Numbered from the stretch's first letter, positions 52,659-62,569 are shown. The stretch: 64,000 nt of DNA from Candidatus Heimdallarchaeota archaeon LC_2 (GCA_001940725.1 MDVR01000042.1:1-64000); one strand, 5' to 3'. Numbers and translations are program-made. Notes: generated by a model not told the origin, from the letters alone.

Positions 52659-53144
52659 ATGGTAAATGAAGTTGTAATGTACCAATCAATGTTCCTATTA
52701 GGAATTATTGCGTTTGGTTTTTTCTCATTTACTTTTGATGCCAATACAACCAAAGCTGAGGATCTTGCATTTGAGAGCAATTTAGAAATTCTCACTCAAG
52801 ATATTGGACAGATAGTTCTAGATCTTGTCAGCCAAGGTAAATCGATGATGACAGTTAGTTCTTCATTTGAAATATCTGTAACTTTGTTCACTCAAGCACG
52901 CTTTAGTGGAAAAGATTACACACTAAAATTTGATAAACTTAGTGATACAAATGAAATTATTATTGTATCATCCGATGCCTCAAGTAGGGTTCACACAGAA
53001 GTTGCTTCTTTCAATACAGGTATTGTTAATGGATCATCTGTTTCGTTTGACTCTTCTTTACAATTTGTATCTGCATTCCCTAATCAATCAATTGCGTTTA
53101 TTTGGGATGGAATAACAGCAACAGTATTATTCCAAAAAAACTAA
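52659..53144 (+). CDS. Pilin-like secreted protein, 161 aa
   Basis: A short N-terminus precedes a hydrophobic helix (MFLLGIIAFGFFSFTF), followed by a beta-rich domain with FEISVTLF and NGSSVSFDSSL. No basic RR/KG site precedes the helix, so processing by a prepilin peptidase is less certain than in the neighbour. Its position and architecture suggest a minor pilin or related pilus component. Confidence 0.55.
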   Translation: MVNEVVMYQSMFLLGIIAFGFFSFTFDANTTKAEDLAFESNLEILTQDIGQIVLDLVSQGKSMMTVSSSFEISVTLFTQARFSGKDYTLKFDKLSDTNEIIIVSSDASSRVHTEVASFNTGIVNGSSVSFDSSLQFVSAFPNQSIAFIWDGITATVLFQKN

Positions 53145-53219
53145 TTTTCGAAATTTTATTTTACAAATAAGAATAGAATATTATTACTGATAGCCTTGAC
53201 TATATGTAATAATTTAGAT

Positions 53220-53495
53220 TTAAGAGGAATATTCTTTCATATAATACAATAGGGCTTTTTCTGCAATATCTGTTAGTCGGACATAATCATCCCTATTTAA
53301 AAGAAAAGAAGAAAACGTGTTCATGACTTCCTTTTTCATTTGATCTGCTAGAATTAGTGTTTCGGGTAGGGATAATTCAGTATAAATTTTAAATGTGATG
53401 CTGTTATTTTCTTGCCACTCATAGGCACTTTCTCTTATACATCTTTCAATATCTAAAATAGGAATATCAAAATGTCTATGTAAATATGTAGCCAT
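53220..53495 (-). CDS. Hypothetical protein, 91 aa
   Basis: A soluble helical product with an N-terminal MATYLHRHFDIPILDIERCI and a C-terminal helical part rich in Leu and Glu (VRLTDIAEKALLYYM). Not recognised. Intergenic and upstream of the ATPase gene reading in the same direction, but about 180 bp separate them. Confidence 0.5.
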   Translation of the reverse strand: MATYLHRHFDIPILDIERCIRESAYEWQENNSITFKIYTELSLPETLILADQMKKEVMNTFSSFLLNRDDYVRLTDIAEKALLYYMKEYSS

Positions 53496-53678
53496 CCGAT
53501 TTTATACATGTTTGATTTCATCGTATCCGACAATACTACTCTTTTCCAAATCTGGTATATCAAAGGTAATTTGTTTGAATTGCAGTTTACCTGAATGAGA
53601 CACTATTTATGATCATTGAAACATATAATATAATTTATTCTAATTTAAAAGTTATTAATTAAGGTATTACAGGTTGAT

Positions 53679-55226
53679 TTATGCCATTAAACCACGTTTT
53701 GCTTTTTCAAATACTTTATCTGGATTTGAATAATATTCAGCAAAAATAGCCCCCACATCTCTGAAATGCTTGATTTGTTTTTTGACCATCCATCGAATTA
53801 CTGTTTCTCTTTTGTCTATTTCGCTCCAACATTCTTGTTCGGTATAACCTGTGGTTTCTCTTATTTTTGCAATTAAGTATGATCTTCCAAGATACTGATA
53901 GCTATCTTTTTTTGCATCTCTTTGAAATACTTTATTTGTTATCAGTTGCTTTGTAACTGGATCTAAGTCTACTATTTCAGTTATTTCAGTTGCTCTTCTG
54001 GCAAATTTTCCACCGGGTAATCGAATTTTTCTTTGAATATGAATTAAATTCAATGCTTTCAACATGGTTTTTGGAACATTCATTGGTTGTGATTCTAACC
54101 TACTAATAACACCTGCAACTGAATCACCATGGATAGTCCCCATGCCACTATGACCGGTTGAAATTGCTTGGAATAACGTATATGCCTCACTACCTCGGAT
54201 TTCTCCAACAATTATGAAGTCAGGTCTCTGCCGCATTGCAGCTCGTAAAAGATCGTACATTGAAATTTTACCTCTGGCTTCTCCACCTGAAGCATCCCCA
54301 AAACCTTCTCTAGCTACTGACGGGATCCAATTTTCCAAACCTAGATTAAGTTCAGCGGTATCTTCAATTGAAATTACTTTCAAATCAGGCTTCAACATCA
54401 TTGCTAAAGCACCTAAAAATGATGTTTTACCTGCTGCAGTTCCACCAGCAATTAGTAAACTCATCCGATTTTCTATCAAGAACCAATACCACGAAATAAT
54501 TCTTGCATCTACAGTATTTGTTAAAACTAAATCTGTAATAGTGAAAGGATCACTTCTAAATCGTCTCATGGTAAATGTAGAACCAAATTGAGTTACTTCT
54601 TTTCCATAAGAGATCTGTAAACGAGAACCATCTGGCAGTGCAGCGTCAAGTAAGGGTCGTGAAATGGAAATATGCCTTCCAGATCTTTGTGCCAATTTAA
54701 TCACAAAAGAATCGAGATCAACTTCTAGACTGAATTTGACGTTGGTTGGAATTGATTCAAAATTACGATGCCAAATATAGATGAATTTATCCACACCATC
54801 ACAACTGATATCTTCAATCATATTGTCTGCCATTAAAGGCTGGATCATACCGTATCCAATTAAATCACGATCAATATAATAAATAATTTTATCGTAACTT
54901 TGAGGTTCCAATTTGATACCATAAGTTCGAACAATATTATTAATTTCTCTTTTCAAGAATTCTTGGGCTTTACCTGAGTCAGATAGAGTTGTAAAATCTA
55001 TATTCAACTCTTCAACTAACACATCCTTGATAAATTTGAAAATTTTTTCTTCCTCAACAGTCAACGGTACTTCTGTGACCTCATAAGAAACACGTTTCGA
55101 TGAGGGATTAGTCATAATAACTGCATATGCAAAGGGAGGAATCAATGGATAGGTTTCTTCTAAGATTGGAACGGAAGCCTGATCGACTGCATCTGCGCTT
55201 CCACTGAAAGAGGGTAATTCTGACAT
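53679..55226 (-). CDS. Type II/IV secretion ATPase (FlaI/TadA/PilT family)
   Basis: A 515-aa hexameric ATPase that powers pilus or secretion assembly. Walker A is AGGTAAGKTSFLGALA, the Asp box is VISIEDTAEL, Walker B lies in PDFIIVGEIRGSEAY and the His box is GMGTIHGDS. An N-terminal domain of about 220 residues precedes the RecA-like core, as in archaeal FlaI-type enzymes. It faces away from the membrane-protein genes at 56225 and 57115 but should work with them. Confidence 0.94.
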   Translation of the reverse strand: MSELPSFSGSADAVDQASVPILEETYPLIPPFAYAVIMTNPSSKRVSYEVTEVPLTVEEEKIFKFIKDVLVEELNIDFTTLSDSGKAQEFLKREINNIVRTYGIKLEPQSYDKIIYYIDRDLIGYGMIQPLMADNMIEDISCDGVDKFIYIWHRNFESIPTNVKFSLEVDLDSFVIKLAQRSGRHISISRPLLDAALPDGSRLQISYGKEVTQFGSTFTMRRFRSDPFTITDLVLTNTVDARIISWYWFLIENRMSLLIAGGTAAGKTSFLGALAMMLKPDLKVISIEDTAELNLGLENWIPSVAREGFGDASGGEARGKISMYDLLRAAMRQRPDFIIVGEIRGSEAYTLFQAISTGHSGMGTIHGDSVAGVISRLESQPMNVPKTMLKALNLIHIQRKIRLPGGKFARRATEITEIVDLDPVTKQLITNKVFQRDAKKDSYQYLGRSYLIAKIRETTGYTEQECWSEIDKRETVIRWMVKKQIKHFRDVGAIFAEYYSNPDKVFEKAKRGLMA

Positions 55227-55408
55227 CGGTTTATCCTAAGATACGTAATAGTATTAAACTATAAAACCTTTTTCAGATTGCATTAAAACCATGATATCTA
55301 ACATTTAATGGATTGAGATATCATATTATCCACAATATAACTGTTTTGAAAATTACACGCAAGAATTATCTAGAAGTGTGGTCTATTGCAAATTTGTATA
55401 AACATTAG

Positions 55409-55978
55409 CTAAAATCCAACTATCAACAAATAAGTAATAAAAAACAACAATAGATAACTAATCATCATCAATAATAGTAATCTCCATTGTTTAATATCCC
55501 ATTTCTCTGATAATCCAATAATAACTAGTAATAATGCTCCCAATATTTCAAAGAAAACAGTAAAGGTGTCTTCAAATCCGTGCAGAAAGTCCCCTTGCGA
55601 TCCATTTGGAATTGACCCATGAAAAGGCCACAAGATAACATTTCGTGATAATCCCCTCCCATCTTCAATTAAATGAGCAAGACTACCGATATATAATACC
55701 GTCAATATATTCTTGATTTTCATTTCCCTATATTTCTGCTCTTTAAGTAGAAAAAATGGGATAGCAAATATTAAGGTTAGAAAGATGAGAGAATGACCAA
55801 ACCAACGACCAGTTCCAAATAATATTGATCCGATTGGTTTATCAATAATATCAGGTAACATGGATCCTAGACCGGCAAATACAAAAAATTTAGAATAATC
55901 TGTTTTGAGAATTTTCTGAAATGCAAATAATAAGAAAATTGTTAACCCAACATGTCCTAGTAAATACATTAAATCCAC
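55409..55978 (-). CDS. YdjM-like putative metal-dependent membrane hydrolase
   Basis: A 189-aa membrane protein. The pattern LGHVGLTIFL, SMLPDIIDKPIG, GRWFGHSLIF and GSLAHLIEDG places conserved His and Asp residues as in the YdjM/DUF457 family of integral-membrane putative hydrolases. Four to five hydrophobic segments. Function unknown; it separates the ATPase from the divergent pilus genes. Confidence 0.75.
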   Translation of the reverse strand: MDLMYLLGHVGLTIFLLFAFQKILKTDYSKFFVFAGLGSMLPDIIDKPIGSILFGTGRWFGHSLIFLTLIFAIPFFLLKEQKYREMKIKNILTVLYIGSLAHLIEDGRGLSRNVILWPFHGSIPNGSQGDFLHGFEDTFTVFFEILGALLLVIIGLSEKWDIKQWRLLLLMMISYLLLFFITYLLIVGF

Positions 55979-56224
55979 CTAGTAATAAATCAGAACAATT
56001 TATTATGAGTTTAAATCCTATTTAAATTAAACAGAATAATTCATTTCTATAGAGTTTGTAAATTCGTATTTGATTTAATTTATTATTCATATTTTGCAGT
56101 TCCGTGGATTTTGTACTTTGAATAAAATTAAGTTAATAAGAAAACAAAATATCATCATTAAGATCTACTAAAGTAAAAATGGTTTTTTAATGATAATTAT
56201 CTTCGGAGGTTAGATAATGGAGAA

Positions 56225-57103
56225 TTGTGTGTGACACAGAGATCGAGAATAATTCAAAGACTAGCTTATCAATACATTGGAGGTTTTTTTGAACCTCGTT
56301 TAGACAGATTTGATCAATTAAGAAAAAATCTACGAAAAGCAGGTATGGACATCAGCTTACGAATGTATTTGAGTATGGCTGTATTTTATTCGATAATAAC
56401 AGCAGTACTCGTGACATTATTGGTTGGTATACTAAAATTCTTTATTGATGTCATTCCCATACCCTTTATCCCCATTTCAGGTATTCTTACAGGTGTAATT
56501 ATCTATATTATAATTCTAATTATCCCTGGAACAAAGATCGGTGAAAGGAAAAGAAAATTTGATGCTAGTCTTCCCACTGCGGCATCCTACATGGCAGCTA
56601 TGTCATCTGCTGGTGTCAATCCAGATGAAATTTTTTATTCACTATCACGAGACGAAATTGGTCTCTTTATCTCACAAGATGCAAAAAAAATCTCACGTGA
56701 TATCAAGATATTCGGTCTAGATATAATTCGAGCATTAGAGAATGCAGCTAGACGATCTCCATCTCCGAAATATGCAACATTTCTTGAAGGTATAAATGCC
56801 ACAAATACTTCTGGAGGAGATTTGCAATCCTATTTTGAGAATTCATCAAAGACTTTGATGAGAGATAAAGTCCAAACAGAAAAAGCATTCATAGAAATTT
56901 TAGGGTTATTTGCTGAATTATTTCTCGTTGCATGTATTGTTACACCTACATTCGGAGTTGTCTTAATAGCAATGGTTGCTCTCCAAGGTACGATGACACA
57001 TACGGCACTTTTCACAATCATTTTAGCAGTTTCACTTGTAATTATACCGATGATGCAATTAATGATTATGATTATGGTTGATGGGGCTCAACCGGTAGAA
57101 TGA
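56225..57103 (+). CDS. Type II secretion system F-type membrane protein (TadC/FlaJ), first copy
   Basis: A 292-aa membrane platform protein of the pilus. Helix pairs at about 50-110 (FYSIITAVLVTLLVGIL) and 235-285 (FTIILAVSLVIIPMMQLMIM) bracket the conserved cytoplasmic region (LPTAASYMAAMSSAGVNPDEIFYSL). Start is unclear: the ATG at 56217 is 7 nt from a strong GGAGG (56205-56209) but out of frame and stops after five codons; the frame used starts with TTG 56225 or GTG 56231. See the finding on the (TG)4 run. Confidence 0.9.
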   Translation: MCVTQRSRIIQRLAYQYIGGFFEPRLDRFDQLRKNLRKAGMDISLRMYLSMAVFYSIITAVLVTLLVGILKFFIDVIPIPFIPISGILTGVIIYIIILIIPGTKIGERKRKFDASLPTAASYMAAMSSAGVNPDEIFYSLSRDEIGLFISQDAKKISRDIKIFGLDIIRALENAARRSPSPKYATFLEGINATNTSGGDLQSYFENSSKTLMRDKVQTEKAFIEILGLFAELFLVACIVTPTFGVVLIAMVALQGTMTHTALFTIILAVSLVIIPMMQLMIMIMVDGAQPVE

Positions 57104-57114
57104 GGTTTTAGAAA

Positions 57115-58176
57115 ATGGCAGAAAAAGAAAGTGAATTTTATAAAAAACTTCGAGGAAAAAGAAAAGGGACCAGCCGAGAAGCATCTATTTGGGCTCTTGC
57201 AATATTCATTGCTTTTAGTTTCATTTTAATTGGTATTATTGATTATAATGCAGATTATGACAAAGTGACAGATTTAGGAGATACTCAAATTGATAATTTT
57301 CAAATTATTGGATCTGATGGTACTATTGAAAACCGTACTCTTCAACCGATATTTGGTACTGCGACGTATAAGAAACACTCCGAGGATAGGGGGTTTTTAC
57401 CAGATTCAATAGATATTTCAATACATGAATGGATTGTAGCTGCATTGATTATTTTGATGGGATTACCAGCATTATTGATATACGAAAGAGAAGGTAGAAG
57501 ATTAAGCGGAATTGATAACAACCTTCCAGCTTTATTGAGAGAAATAGCTGATAGTCAAAGAATAGGTATGCATTTACCAAGAGCGATTGCTGAGGCATCA
57601 AAAAGAAATTATGGTCCATTAACCTCAGAACTGAAGAAACTCGCATCCAAAGTGAGTTGGGGTATTCCTTTCAGAGATGCTATGCTATCATTTCGAGATG
57701 CACTTGATACACCTCTAGCTAAACAAGCAACAATATTAATTCTTGAAGCAGAAAGATCAGGTGGTGAATTGGAGAAAATATTTGATTCAGCAAAAGATTA
57801 TGTGCAAGAATTATTAGATATTAAAAAAGAACGAGAAAGTGCAATAACACCTTACATCTATATAGTGTTTGTTTCATATTTAATCTTCGCTGTGGTCATT
57901 TATGTACTTTTTACAACATTCTTCGCACCATTTGCAGCCCGTCCTATCACTACTGCTCAAGGAGAGGAATTTATAGCAGTCCCCTATGAAGCTTTCAAAG
58001 TTGGATTTTTATATATGCTTACAGCTCAAGCATTTTTCTCTGGACTCACGGCTGGAAAGATGGGTAAAGGGAGTATCAAATTAGGTGTGTTATATTCTTC
58101 TGTATTAATGCTTGTAGGGTTATTATTTCACAAATTGATAATAGTGGCTCAATCTGATAAGATAGTGTATGGCTAA
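57115..58176 (+). CDS. Type II secretion system F-type membrane protein (TadC/FlaJ), second copy
   Basis: A 353-aa companion of the preceding gene, 11 bp downstream. A basic N-terminus is followed by a membrane helix (ASIWALAIFIAFSFILIG), an external loop, another helix (EWIVAALIILMGLPALLI), the cytoplasmic T2SSF region (LPALLREIADSQRIGMHLPR, then VSWGIPFRDAM, GGELEKIFDSA) and three C-terminal helices. Two F-type proteins in tandem are typical of Tad and archaeal Tad-like pili. Confidence 0.9.
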   Translation: MAEKESEFYKKLRGKRKGTSREASIWALAIFIAFSFILIGIIDYNADYDKVTDLGDTQIDNFQIIGSDGTIENRTLQPIFGTATYKKHSEDRGFLPDSIDISIHEWIVAALIILMGLPALLIYEREGRRLSGIDNNLPALLREIADSQRIGMHLPRAIAEASKRNYGPLTSELKKLASKVSWGIPFRDAMLSFRDALDTPLAKQATILILEAERSGGELEKIFDSAKDYVQELLDIKKERESAITPYIYIVFVSYLIFAVVIYVLFTTFFAPFAARPITTAQGEEFIAVPYEAFKVGFLYMLTAQAFFSGLTAGKMGKGSIKLGVLYSSVLMLVGLLFHKLIIVAQSDKIVYG

Positions 58177-58296
58177 ATTATAATATTACAATGAGATTAA
58201 GTAATTCAATTTAATTCAAAACTTAGTGAAAATTCTTATGAAACTACAATAAATATATAGAAGATAAACTTAGAAATAAGGTTAGGGAAATAAAAT

Positions 58297-58716
58297 ATGG
58301 CTAAGATTGATGACGAATTTCGTGAAGTAAAATCAATTCTTAACACACTTGTTAATGAGATTAATCAAATCAAGTTTAATCTACTTAGAGTTGTTTCAGA
58401 TGTCAAAAAATTAGAGGGAGGAATAACTATTGGGGGAACAGATGGTAATAGTGGACCAATTACTGCAAATGTCGATCTTGGACCAATAGAAGATAGATTA
58501 GATGAGTTGACAAAGAAACTTATTACAAAAGCAGAATTAGAGAAATTGGAAAAAAGAGTTGAAGAATTAGCATCTGAGAGAATTAGAGAGGCACAAGAAA
58601 CAATATCCAGAGTTACAGCTCTATTTCAATCGGGTTTAGAGATGGTTAAGTTAGAATCCACTCTTGCTGATGTTAAATCTCTTCTCGAAGAGACAGTATT
58701 TGAAAAATCGGGATAG
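58297..58716 (+). CDS. Coiled-coil protein of the pilus cluster, 139 aa
   Basis: Helical, with heptad-like patterns at both ends (VNEINQIKFNLLRVVSDVKK and LEKLEKRVEEL) separated by a Gly-rich linker (GGITIGGTDGNSGP). No signal peptide. Its position, between the platform proteins and the pseudopilins (4 bp before the next start), suggests a cytoplasmic assembly factor comparable in place to FlaC/D/E-type proteins, though no sequence similarity is visible. Confidence 0.6.
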   Translation: MAKIDDEFREVKSILNTLVNEINQIKFNLLRVVSDVKKLEGGITIGGTDGNSGPITANVDLGPIEDRLDELTKKLITKAELEKLEKRVEELASERIREAQETISRVTALFQSGLEMVKLESTLADVKSLLEETVFEKSG

Positions 58717-58719
58717 ATC

Positions 58720-59847
58720 ATGTTTAAGCTTGTTCGATCTAGAAGAGCTCAGATTAGAGGCATCGACTTTAGTCTTGCAATTATTATTTTTAGTCTAACC
58801 ATGGGACAAGTTCTTTTACTAACAAATACATTCATTGATGGAAATAGAAGTCATATTGATTTTCAAGAAAGACAAGAATTTGCTGATAGCACAGCAATTC
58901 AATTTGTTTTTACAACAGGGTATTCAGGATTTGGACAAGGAACTGAAAATTGGGCATCTATTCCAACAAATGCATTATTGGCTGAAAATTGGAATTTAGG
59001 ACTAACTACATCTGGAAATATTGATCCATTTAAACAATCAAGAATGTCAAATTGGACAACATCGGACTATGCTATTAATTATGAGGTAGCAAAAACAGGA
59101 ATGAATATATCAGCAGACTACCAAATACAGATTTTGAATCCAATAAATGTGGAGATAACAACAATTTCTGATACGACCCCAACATCAATTGATGTTACCG
59201 GAACTGTTACAAAAGCTTCCAAACCATTGTTTGGTTCAGAAATATGGGTTTATGTTGTAAACAATCTCGGAAGTGTCGCTCAAGGGTATGCTGCATCAAA
59301 TTCAAATGGGCAGTTTTCAATAAATATCGCAGGTCTTACAAATAATCAGTTTTACACGGTTGTAGCAATTTCGAGATTTGGATTACATTCTGAAGATGCA
59401 GCCATTACTCCATATCAAAAGGGTACTGTAGCGATTATTCCCAATTATGGAAATATTAGTTTATTTGAGCAAATTGACGATGGATATACAGTGAATGTTA
59501 CCTCGGAATTAGATGTTAGCGTGGATACAGCATCGGTTGTTGCATTGTATCCAGGATTAGGTCAAAATAGTACAAACAGTATTATGTCTCCTTTAATAGC
59601 GAATCAATGGAATGGAAGTTTAAGGGTACCTCCAACCAAAACGATTGTATTTGTTGTGACGGGATTGTTGGTTGACGGTACAACGGTTAGATCCTTAGCA
59701 TATGTTAATTTTCCTCTAACTTTAGATGATGAAATTTCTAATTCTTTACAACCTTTAAAGATTAAATCATCTACATCGTCCTCACAGCTAGTATCAATAA
59801 TGACTAGAGGTTTGTTGATGAATATTATCTTAACAATATGGGACTGA
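58720..59847 (+). CDS. Pseudopilin-like secreted protein, 375 aa
   Basis: An N-terminal basic stretch (MFKLVRSRRAQIRG) precedes a hydrophobic helix (FSLAIIIFSLTMGQVLLL) as in prepilins. The rest is extracellular; residues about 145-225 look like an Ig/carboxypeptidase-regulatory-like beta domain (SIDVTGTVTKASKPLFGSEIWVYV, shown in part). Part of a run of closely spaced genes (4 bp from each neighbour). Confidence 0.65.
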   Translation: MFKLVRSRRAQIRGIDFSLAIIIFSLTMGQVLLLTNTFIDGNRSHIDFQERQEFADSTAIQFVFTTGYSGFGQGTENWASIPTNALLAENWNLGLTTSGNIDPFKQSRMSNWTTSDYAINYEVAKTGMNISADYQIQILNPINVEITTISDTTPTSIDVTGTVTKASKPLFGSEIWVYVVNNLGSVAQGYAASNSNGQFSINIAGLTNNQFYTVVAISRFGLHSEDAAITPYQKGTVAIIPNYGNISLFEQIDDGYTVNVTSELDVSVDTASVVALYPGLGQNSTNSIMSPLIANQWNGSLRVPPTKTIVFVVTGLLVDGTTVRSLAYVNFPLTLDDEISNSLQPLKIKSSTSSSQLVSIMTRGLLMNIILTIWD

Positions 59848-59851
59848 TAAA

Positions 59852-60352
59852 ATGAGCTTAAGAAGAAAATATCGTAAAGGACAACTATTCCTAATGGAAG
59901 TAATTATTTCTTTAACAGTGTTATTCGCATTGATTACAATATTGTTTTCAAATCAGCAGCTTACACCGCCTCCAGTCACAAATAATCTTGATGAAGTTAG
60001 TAATAATATTTTGAACTTGCTATCTGAGGACGAAGATCTCTTCAAATATCTAACTAATGCAAATTATTCATTTTATACGCTGGGTTCCTCTCTCTTTGAC
60101 TCTAACAATGCTACGAAAGTTAGCATATTTAATACCATTAAATCTGGAATCCCAATACTTAGTAATTTCAAAACCTTTATTTTTCGATTTAACCCATCTA
60201 CACCTTCGTGGGATCAAATTGATATCATAAATTTCGAAGCATACACTCCATCTGGATCTGATATAACTCAATCAGAATTATATATTCCAGGATTTCAAGG
60301 GCTATACGACCAATACAGGATCCAATTATCAATATGGTATGAGGTGCAATAA
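59852..60352 (+). CDS. Pseudopilin-like protein with RKGQ site
   Basis: A 166-aa product. N-terminus MSLRRKYRKGQLFLMEVIIS has the K-G/Q-type cleavage site before a helix (ISLTVLFALITILFS), the prepilin arrangement. The exposed domain is small and Ser/Asn-rich. The stop overlaps the next ATG by one base. Confidence 0.7.
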   Translation: MSLRRKYRKGQLFLMEVIISLTVLFALITILFSNQQLTPPPVTNNLDEVSNNILNLLSEDEDLFKYLTNANYSFYTLGSSLFDSNNATKVSIFNTIKSGIPILSNFKTFIFRFNPSTPSWDQIDIINFEAYTPSGSDITQSELYIPGFQGLYDQYRIQLSIWYEVQ

Positions 60353-61002
60353 TGAACAGACGAGGGCAAGTATTTTTGTTGTTAACAATATTATCAATCA
60401 CATTTATTACAGCAATTTCAAGTGTGTTATTGGATCTTCAAAGATCTCAGTATCTTGAACCTTCTGCTGATGCTGATAAAGTATTTGAAGTTTGGGACAA
60501 TACAATATTCTCTATTGAACAAACAATTAGTATCCAAATAGCAATAAATACTCAACCACCATCAGCAGGAAATAGAAGTTTCGCAACGGAAATTCAAGGG
60601 CAAATGGATTTATTAGAGACTTATCTTAATAGTAGAGGATTCATTGCTTCAGTAAATGTAATGTGGGCAAATTACACTGAACCCAATGCAGGATTACTGG
60701 CACAAGCTAAGATGAATGCATCAATTTCTTTACAAATAACCTCATCTAGTGGAACATCAATCAATCAGAAAGTGAATTTTATTATCACTTATCAGGCTGA
60801 AGCAGTGGGTACAGACCCTTGGTTATTAACTATAACAAAAACCGTAAATAATCAAACAACTTTTTTGACTGATATTTCATATTCAGTAGGCGCTGGAGGG
60901 ATTCTTGATGATATCTATTTTAACGGATCATATGATCTCATTGGCAGTGATACTTATACAATTACAACTTCAGAAAATGTTGTGCTAATTGTGACAACAT
61001 AA
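60352..61002 (+). CDS. Pseudopilin-like protein with RRGQ site
   Basis: A 216-aa product starting MNRRGQVFLLLTILSITFI, the same RxGQ cleavage-site pattern as its upstream neighbour, followed by a beta-rich Asn/Thr-rich domain (SISLQITSSSGTSINQKVNF). Overlap with the preceding gene shows translational coupling. Last gene of the pilus run. Confidence 0.7.
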   Translation: MNRRGQVFLLLTILSITFITAISSVLLDLQRSQYLEPSADADKVFEVWDNTIFSIEQTISIQIAINTQPPSAGNRSFATEIQGQMDLLETYLNSRGFIASVNVMWANYTEPNAGLLAQAKMNASISLQITSSSGTSINQKVNFIITYQAEAVGTDPWLLTITKTVNNQTTFLTDISYSVGAGGILDDIYFNGSYDLIGSDTYTITTSENVVLIVTT

Positions 61003-61129
61003 ATTCTGTATTATATCATAGAAAAGTACCAAGCTACGATCCAACGAATTTTTGAATCAAGTCTTTGTCCTCGTGTATATCAAAAAAGATTAATTAACAC
61101 AATAATCATTTCAATTATAGGAAATCAAA

Positions 61130-61477
61130 ATGTCGTTAAGTAAAACTCAAGGTATTTTCAATTTTTCGAAAATGAAGGATATCGAAAAATCATATTTGGT
61201 TAAATTAGGAGCTACAATTATAGCCGCAATTATTAGCGGAATTATTAGTGGTGTTTTTTACGAAAAAGACGGAGATTTCAATGGTACGATGAGTACTAAT
61301 ATGGGTTTTCTAATTTGGTTTACTGTTACTTTAGGTCTTACTTATTGGATCAAGTATAGATATGATATGGGAGAATGGAATGATAAACGAATTTTTAGGC
61401 ATGGAGTTTTCATGGGATTCATTAATTACCTTTTCTTTTGGACAGTAACCTTTAATTTCGTACATGGACCGTTCTAA
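61130..61477 (+). CDS. Small three-helix membrane protein, 115 aa
   Basis: Hydrophobic segments TIIAAIISGIISGVFY, FLIWFTVTLGLTYWI and VFMGFINYLFFWTVTF around short loops, with a polar N-terminus of about 25 residues. No family recognised. It follows the pilus cluster with a separate AT-rich leader and may be unrelated to it. Confidence 0.55.
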   Translation: MSLSKTQGIFNFSKMKDIEKSYLVKLGATIIAAIISGIISGVFYEKDGDFNGTMSTNMGFLIWFTVTLGLTYWIKYRYDMGEWNDKRIFRHGVFMGFINYLFFWTVTFNFVHGPF

Positions 61478-61519
61478 ATTTATGAAATAATAATCTCTTT
61501 AACCTAATTTAACTGATAT

Positions 61520-61843
61520 TTACTTGAATAGAAATGTAATAATCATTAAAGCACTTAATGTAATGACAAGGCTTAATCCAGGTTTCTTTAGATATTTAAT
61601 CACTGGAACTGATAAAACTATAATTAACACTTCTAATCTAAAAACTGAAAGTTTGGATTCAATAAAAAATGTGTATGGTATTACCAATGCTACTAATAAT
61701 GAGCTAGGAACACTTTCTAATGCCTTTCTAATATCCTTGTTATTTAATCGGTTTGGGAAACGAAATAGAAATATTGCCCTCATTAAGAAGGTGGAAAACC
61801 CTAATAATACAAACATAGCAAATAATTTGGCATAGTCATACAT
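61520..61843 (-). CDS. azlD: AzlD-family branched-chain amino acid exporter subunit
   Basis: A 107-aa membrane protein with three to four helices and the typical AzlD layout (LGFSTFLMRAIFLFRFPNRL, then SVPSSLLVALVIPYTF). The ATG codon complement abuts the stop codon of azlC at 61844, so the genes form one unit with azlC first. Confidence 0.85.
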   Translation of the reverse strand: MYDYAKLFAMFVLLGFSTFLMRAIFLFRFPNRLNNKDIRKALESVPSSLLVALVIPYTFFIESKLSVFRLEVLIIVLSVPVIKYLKKPGLSLVITLSALMIITFLFK

Positions 61844-62566
61844 TCAAATCTCATCTCCTTCATATTTCTCCAATGGGAAAAACATTTGAGCAAAAACCAT
61901 TCCTGCTACCAATGTAAAAAATAGAAGATAAACACCATCTAATACAAAACTGAGTGAAAATGAAAGGATAATTATTATCAAAATGAATTTTCTTTCTTTT
62001 GGAGACTGCTCCCACTGCAAAATTAGATATCCCAAAAAAGTTGCTGCAACAATAAAATTAGTTGAAACATCATTGAAAATATTGGTTTTTTGGCCTATAA
62101 AATATCCAATTATTGTACAAATATTCCAGCTAATCCATAAGAGCCCACCACCACCAATTAAAATATTCGTTAATCTCAATTCCCTATTCGATTTAAGCAT
62201 CGATTTTTTGGCAAATTTTGTAATTAGATAAGCTTCATCAGTTAATAAATAGGCAGCAAGTATTTTCTTCTTTCTACTACCTACAAGTTCATGATGAAGT
62301 GCAGCTCCATAAAATACATGCCTCAAATTGATCAAAATCCCTGCAACTAATATTGCAATTAGAGAATCATCCTGTGTAATTAGAATCAAAACCAAAAATT
62401 GGGAAGAACCAGCAAAAATAATATAACTCATACTTGATACTAAGTACAGTGGTAGACCATTTGTAAACCCCGTAATTCCAAAAATCAAACCAAAGATAAT
62501 AACTGAAGGTAGAATTGGAAACATTAACCTTGCACCTGAATAATAGGAGTTATCTTTCCAATTCAT
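61844..62566 (-). CDS. azlC: AzlC-family branched-chain amino acid exporter subunit
   Basis: A 240-aa membrane protein. Family features: LPSVIIFGLIFGITGFTNGL, LVSSMSYIIFAGSSQFLVLILI, ILINLRHVFYGAALHHELVG and YLLTDEAYLITKFA. With AzlD it exports branched-chain amino acids or azaleucine. The start lies only 4 bp from the end of the tnpB element, which has therefore been inserted in or next to its promoter region. Confidence 0.92.
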   Translation of the reverse strand: MNWKDNSYYSGARLMFPILPSVIIFGLIFGITGFTNGLPLYLVSSMSYIIFAGSSQFLVLILITQDDSLIAILVAGILINLRHVFYGAALHHELVGSRKKKILAAYLLTDEAYLITKFAKKSMLKSNRELRLTNILIGGGGLLWISWNICTIIGYFIGQKTNIFNDVSTNFIVAATFLGYLILQWEQSPKERKFILIIIILSFSLSFVLDGVYLLFFTLVAGMVFAQMFFPLEKYEGDEI

Positions 62567-62569
62567 GAC

